Shown in pieces: positions 62,106 through 64,000 of a stretch of 64,000 nt of DNA. The translations under genes were made by a program, and so were the position numbers. The DNA is from Synechococcus sp. PCC 7335 (GTDB lineage: Bacteria > Cyanobacteriota > Cyanobacteriia > Phormidesmidales > Phormidesmidaceae): positions 3,738,786 to 3,802,785 of the forward strand of contig NZ_DS989904.1 in NCBI RefSeq assembly GCF_000155595.1, read 5' to 3'. Below the pieces are notes generated by a model, which searched no databases, was not told the DNA's origin, and saw nothing but the letters and a program-made list of their open reading frames with translations. The stretch's first letter is position 1; each line of letters opens with the position of its first letter.

Positions 62106-62888
62106 ATGGTGACCTCTTTACAGCAAGTTCCCTCTACAACAGCTCAGCAACAGTTATCTTGGCAAAGCAATCGTATTCAGGGCGGCGATCGCGCTAGAGT
62201 TCTCAAACATATTATTGTTATTTCCGATGCGATAGAACTCACAGAAGAAATTCAGACTGAGCTGTCCTATGAAGGATATCAAGTCAGCGTTATTCACGAT
62301 GGCCTACGAGGGCTGATGGCGGTTAAGCGGTTCTCTCCTGATCTGATCATCGTCGACTGGAATCCACCTAGATTAAGTGGGATAAGCATCTGTAAGCGAC
62401 TACGCTTGCATGATCGGGAAAAGCCGATCATCTTACTCACAAGTGAGAATGCTGTTCAAGAGAGAATTGAAGGATTTGAAGCAGGCGCCAACGACTGTAT
62501 TTCTCCCCCTTTTGTAAAGGCAGAATTCGTTGCTAGGATCAATGCTAAGTTAGCTCTTCGCCAGGTCTCTAACGACTCAGCAGCTATTCTAAGATGTGCT
62601 GATATTGTGCTCAATCGCGAGACAAGAGAAGTCTTTCGTGGGGGTGTTTCTATCCAGCTAACTGCGAAAGAATTTAGCTTGCTAGAGTTTCTAATGGACC
62701 ACTACTGTCAAGTGCTAACGAGGACTCAAATCCTAGAAGATGTGTGGGACTACGACTACACAGGCAACTCTAACACTATCGAGGTTTACATCCGATACTT
62801 ACGAAACAAGCTAGGAGATACTGATAAAAAGCGATTGATTCATACGGTCAGAGGCGTTGGGTATATGCTAAGAGAACAGTGCAGCTAA
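62106..62888 (+). CDS. OmpR/PhoB-type response regulator with altered receiver
   Basis: This 260-aa protein has a 35-residue N-terminal extension, a receiver at about 40-155 and a winged helix at about 165-258 (LTAKEFSLLEFLMDHY, NTIEVYIRYLRNKLG, VRGVGYML). Phospho-acceptor Asp84 is present (IVDWNPPRL). The acidic pair is reduced to one Asp (VISDAIEL), and the conserved Lys of the KPF motif is Pro (ISPPFVKAEF). Phosphorylation may be weak or lost. No kinase is adjacent. Confidence 0.88.
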   Translation: MVTSLQQVPSTTAQQQLSWQSNRIQGGDRARVLKHIIVISDAIELTEEIQTELSYEGYQVSVIHDGLRGLMAVKRFSPDLIIVDWNPPRLSGISICKRLRLHDREKPIILLTSENAVQERIEGFEAGANDCISPPFVKAEFVARINAKLALRQVSNDSAAILRCADIVLNRETREVFRGGVSIQLTAKEFSLLEFLMDHYCQVLTRTQILEDVWDYDYTGNSNTIEVYIRYLRNKLGDTDKKRLIHTVRGVGYMLREQCS

Positions 62889-62946
62889 CTGCTTGATAAT
62901 CTGCTGTAGGCGTAGCCTTTTTGAGTATGCATTCAACAGATTGATA

Positions 62947-62990
62947 TAGCCTCATCCATCAAGGGTTGTAGTACTTGACGGATGAGGCTA
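62947..62990 (+). terminator. Hairpin after the OmpR-type regulator
   Basis: TAGCCTCATCCATCAAG at 62947-62963 pairs with 62974-62990 (one G-U), loop of 10 bases, 58 bp past the stop. There is no T-tract, so termination strength is uncertain. Confidence 0.6.
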
Positions 62991-63116
62991 CAGCTCATCT
63001 CTAAATCCACTGTATCTGAGAAACTTAGAGAAACGTAGATAACTTGGCTAGTTGTTTTGCGAGCCTCTTAACCAAAGAGCTATACTCCCCAAGCAAGTGT
63101 CAAACGCAACAAGTGT

Positions 63117-63719
63117 TTAGGTGGGGCGCAAGTCTTCCTCGCTCCCATTGTCTACGGTGGCTATCAAAATCTGACGAACTAGAGCAGCTAGGTTGGTGCT
63201 TCCTTTGTGACGAACGCTGATGAAGAATGTTGGAGAATCGTCGACACCGTCCTTTGAGGCACTATCGATATCAGATTGAATACGCTGAAGATGGACGCTG
63301 TGAGTTATCTCGAAAAGAAACTGGGAGATGTCCAAATCGAGTTCACTGGCATATTCTACTAGAGAAGCATCGTCGAGAGCGTCTTGGTTCTCGAATAGTT
63401 TGTCGTGCATTTCCCAGAATTTTCCTTGACTGCCTGCTGCTTCGGCAGTTTCGGCTGCTGTTAGCGCCTGAGGGTAGCGCTCGGGTTGGGGAAAATGTCT
63501 AAAGATCAGGCAAAGCTGATTGCCTAAGGACTTTTGCAGTTCTTTGGTTGTTTTGTGAGCTTGGCCAGACTGAGGACATTGATAGCTACCGTAGGTCATG
63601 ATCGAAAGCGCAGCTGATAGCGAACCCCGGCTGTGGTCAACATCTCTGAGCGTCGGCATGTCATTCATATTGTTGAAGTTTGAGCGAGGGTTAGTCTTAT
63701 GGTGGGTTGTTCCACCCAT
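63117..63719 (-). CDS. DsbA-like thioredoxin-fold protein lacking the second active-site Cys
   Basis: This 200-aa protein has the DsbA-type fold: YGSYQCPQSGQAH at the CxxC position, FRHFPQPERYPQALTAAETAEAA, FWEMHDKLFENQ, and the cis-Pro strand DDSPTFFIS. The usual CPYC reads CPQS, so only one Cys remains and disulfide exchange is unlikely. No signal peptide. It may act as a chaperone or isomerase-like or glutathione-transferase-like member. Confidence 0.85.
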   Translation of the reverse strand: MGGTTHHKTNPRSNFNNMNDMPTLRDVDHSRGSLSAALSIMTYGSYQCPQSGQAHKTTKELQKSLGNQLCLIFRHFPQPERYPQALTAAETAEAAGSQGKFWEMHDKLFENQDALDDASLVEYASELDLDISQFLFEITHSVHLQRIQSDIDSASKDGVDDSPTFFISVRHKGSTNLAALVRQILIATVDNGSEEDLRPT

Positions 63720-64000
63720 CTTGGTTTTTTTCGAAGAACAGTACGACTACCTTTGACAAAGAATATTTGTGAGGCGATTACTCAGTTCTCTACCTGAGCG
63801 ATCGGCTAGGTATCGTATGCATATAAATACATTTGTACGCTTACAGGCGACTGGGTTCGCAGTAGCTAGCACCGGAAGCATGTTCAAACATGAGGCAACG
63901 CCTTTGCCGCCGTTGATTTCATCCCTACTCAGATCGCAGACTACGCAGCCATTGGGCACGTCGTGGTGGGCCACTGATAAACTACCACCAGCAAGCTATT

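Noticed and set aside
63747-63974. 75-codon minus-strand frame at the right edge
   Set aside because: It starts with GTG, has no recognisable domain and shows a Cys-rich chance-like composition.

Overview
The window is chromosomal DNA from a cyanobacterium. The palindrome GCGATCGC (HIP1) is scattered through it, often inside genes. The gene set is also cyanobacterial: efp-accB, a lumenal TLP40-type cyclophilin, an HHL1-like protein, an NrtS-type transporter, YggT and chained hybrid histidine kinases. Genus cannot be fixed from the sequence alone. Shine-Dalgarno sequences are weak, so several starts were chosen by homology.

Layout. 1-3.5 kb: a cut nitroreductase, a RidA-like protein, an EamA exporter divergent from a MarR regulator, and an RTX calcium-binding protein. 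4.3-10.3 kb: one co-directional signalling unit (solute-binding lipoprotein, dCache hybrid kinase, REC-PAS kinase, single REC). 10.4-12 kb: YaaA and a TPR membrane protein. 12.1-24.1 kb: a phosphonate locus (phnGHIJKLM, phnF, phnCDE) with an arsR-arsI-arsP organoarsenical unit set inside it. 24.5-38.6 kb: housekeeping and metabolic genes (upp, yggT, PLP dehydratase, glgP, accB, efp, PPIase, thiL, rpmF, nrtS-like, sbcC).

38.75-43.65 kb is the most unusual part: a chromosomal integron. An IntI-type tyrosine recombinase reads rightward. To its left are four cassettes in the opposite orientation, separated by four 85-87 bp attC sites. The cassettes carry a Panacea-type toxin-antitoxin pair, a P-loop kinase, a DUF29 protein, and a DUF433/DUF5615 pair behind a broken small ORF. 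For three of the four cassettes the 7-base core at the cassette start is the exact complement of the core that opens its own attC; the fourth matches 6 of 7. This supports the boundaries and places the attI crossover near 42416. The integrase frame holds an amber codon (42705-42707) where relatives have Gln, so the recombinase may be inactive or start downstream.

44.3-64 kb: a MalK/UgpC-type ATPase, a GyrA-family subunit, a REC protein, a TPR protein, a very large TamB protein, a CPBP protease, trmB, HHL1-like, cupin and TIGR03643 proteins, a umuDC mutagenesis operon, an OmpR-type regulator with an altered receiver, and a DsbA-like protein lacking the second active-site Cys.

How they work together: PhnCDE imports phosphonates and PhnGHIJKLM breaks the C-P bond. 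PhnF (predicted operator at 18067-18076) and a Pho-box-like array upstream of phnC probably couple both to phosphate supply. The embedded ArsR/ArsI/ArsP unit would detoxify methylated arsenicals. The integron holds two toxin-antitoxin cassettes, which fits stabilisation of a small array.
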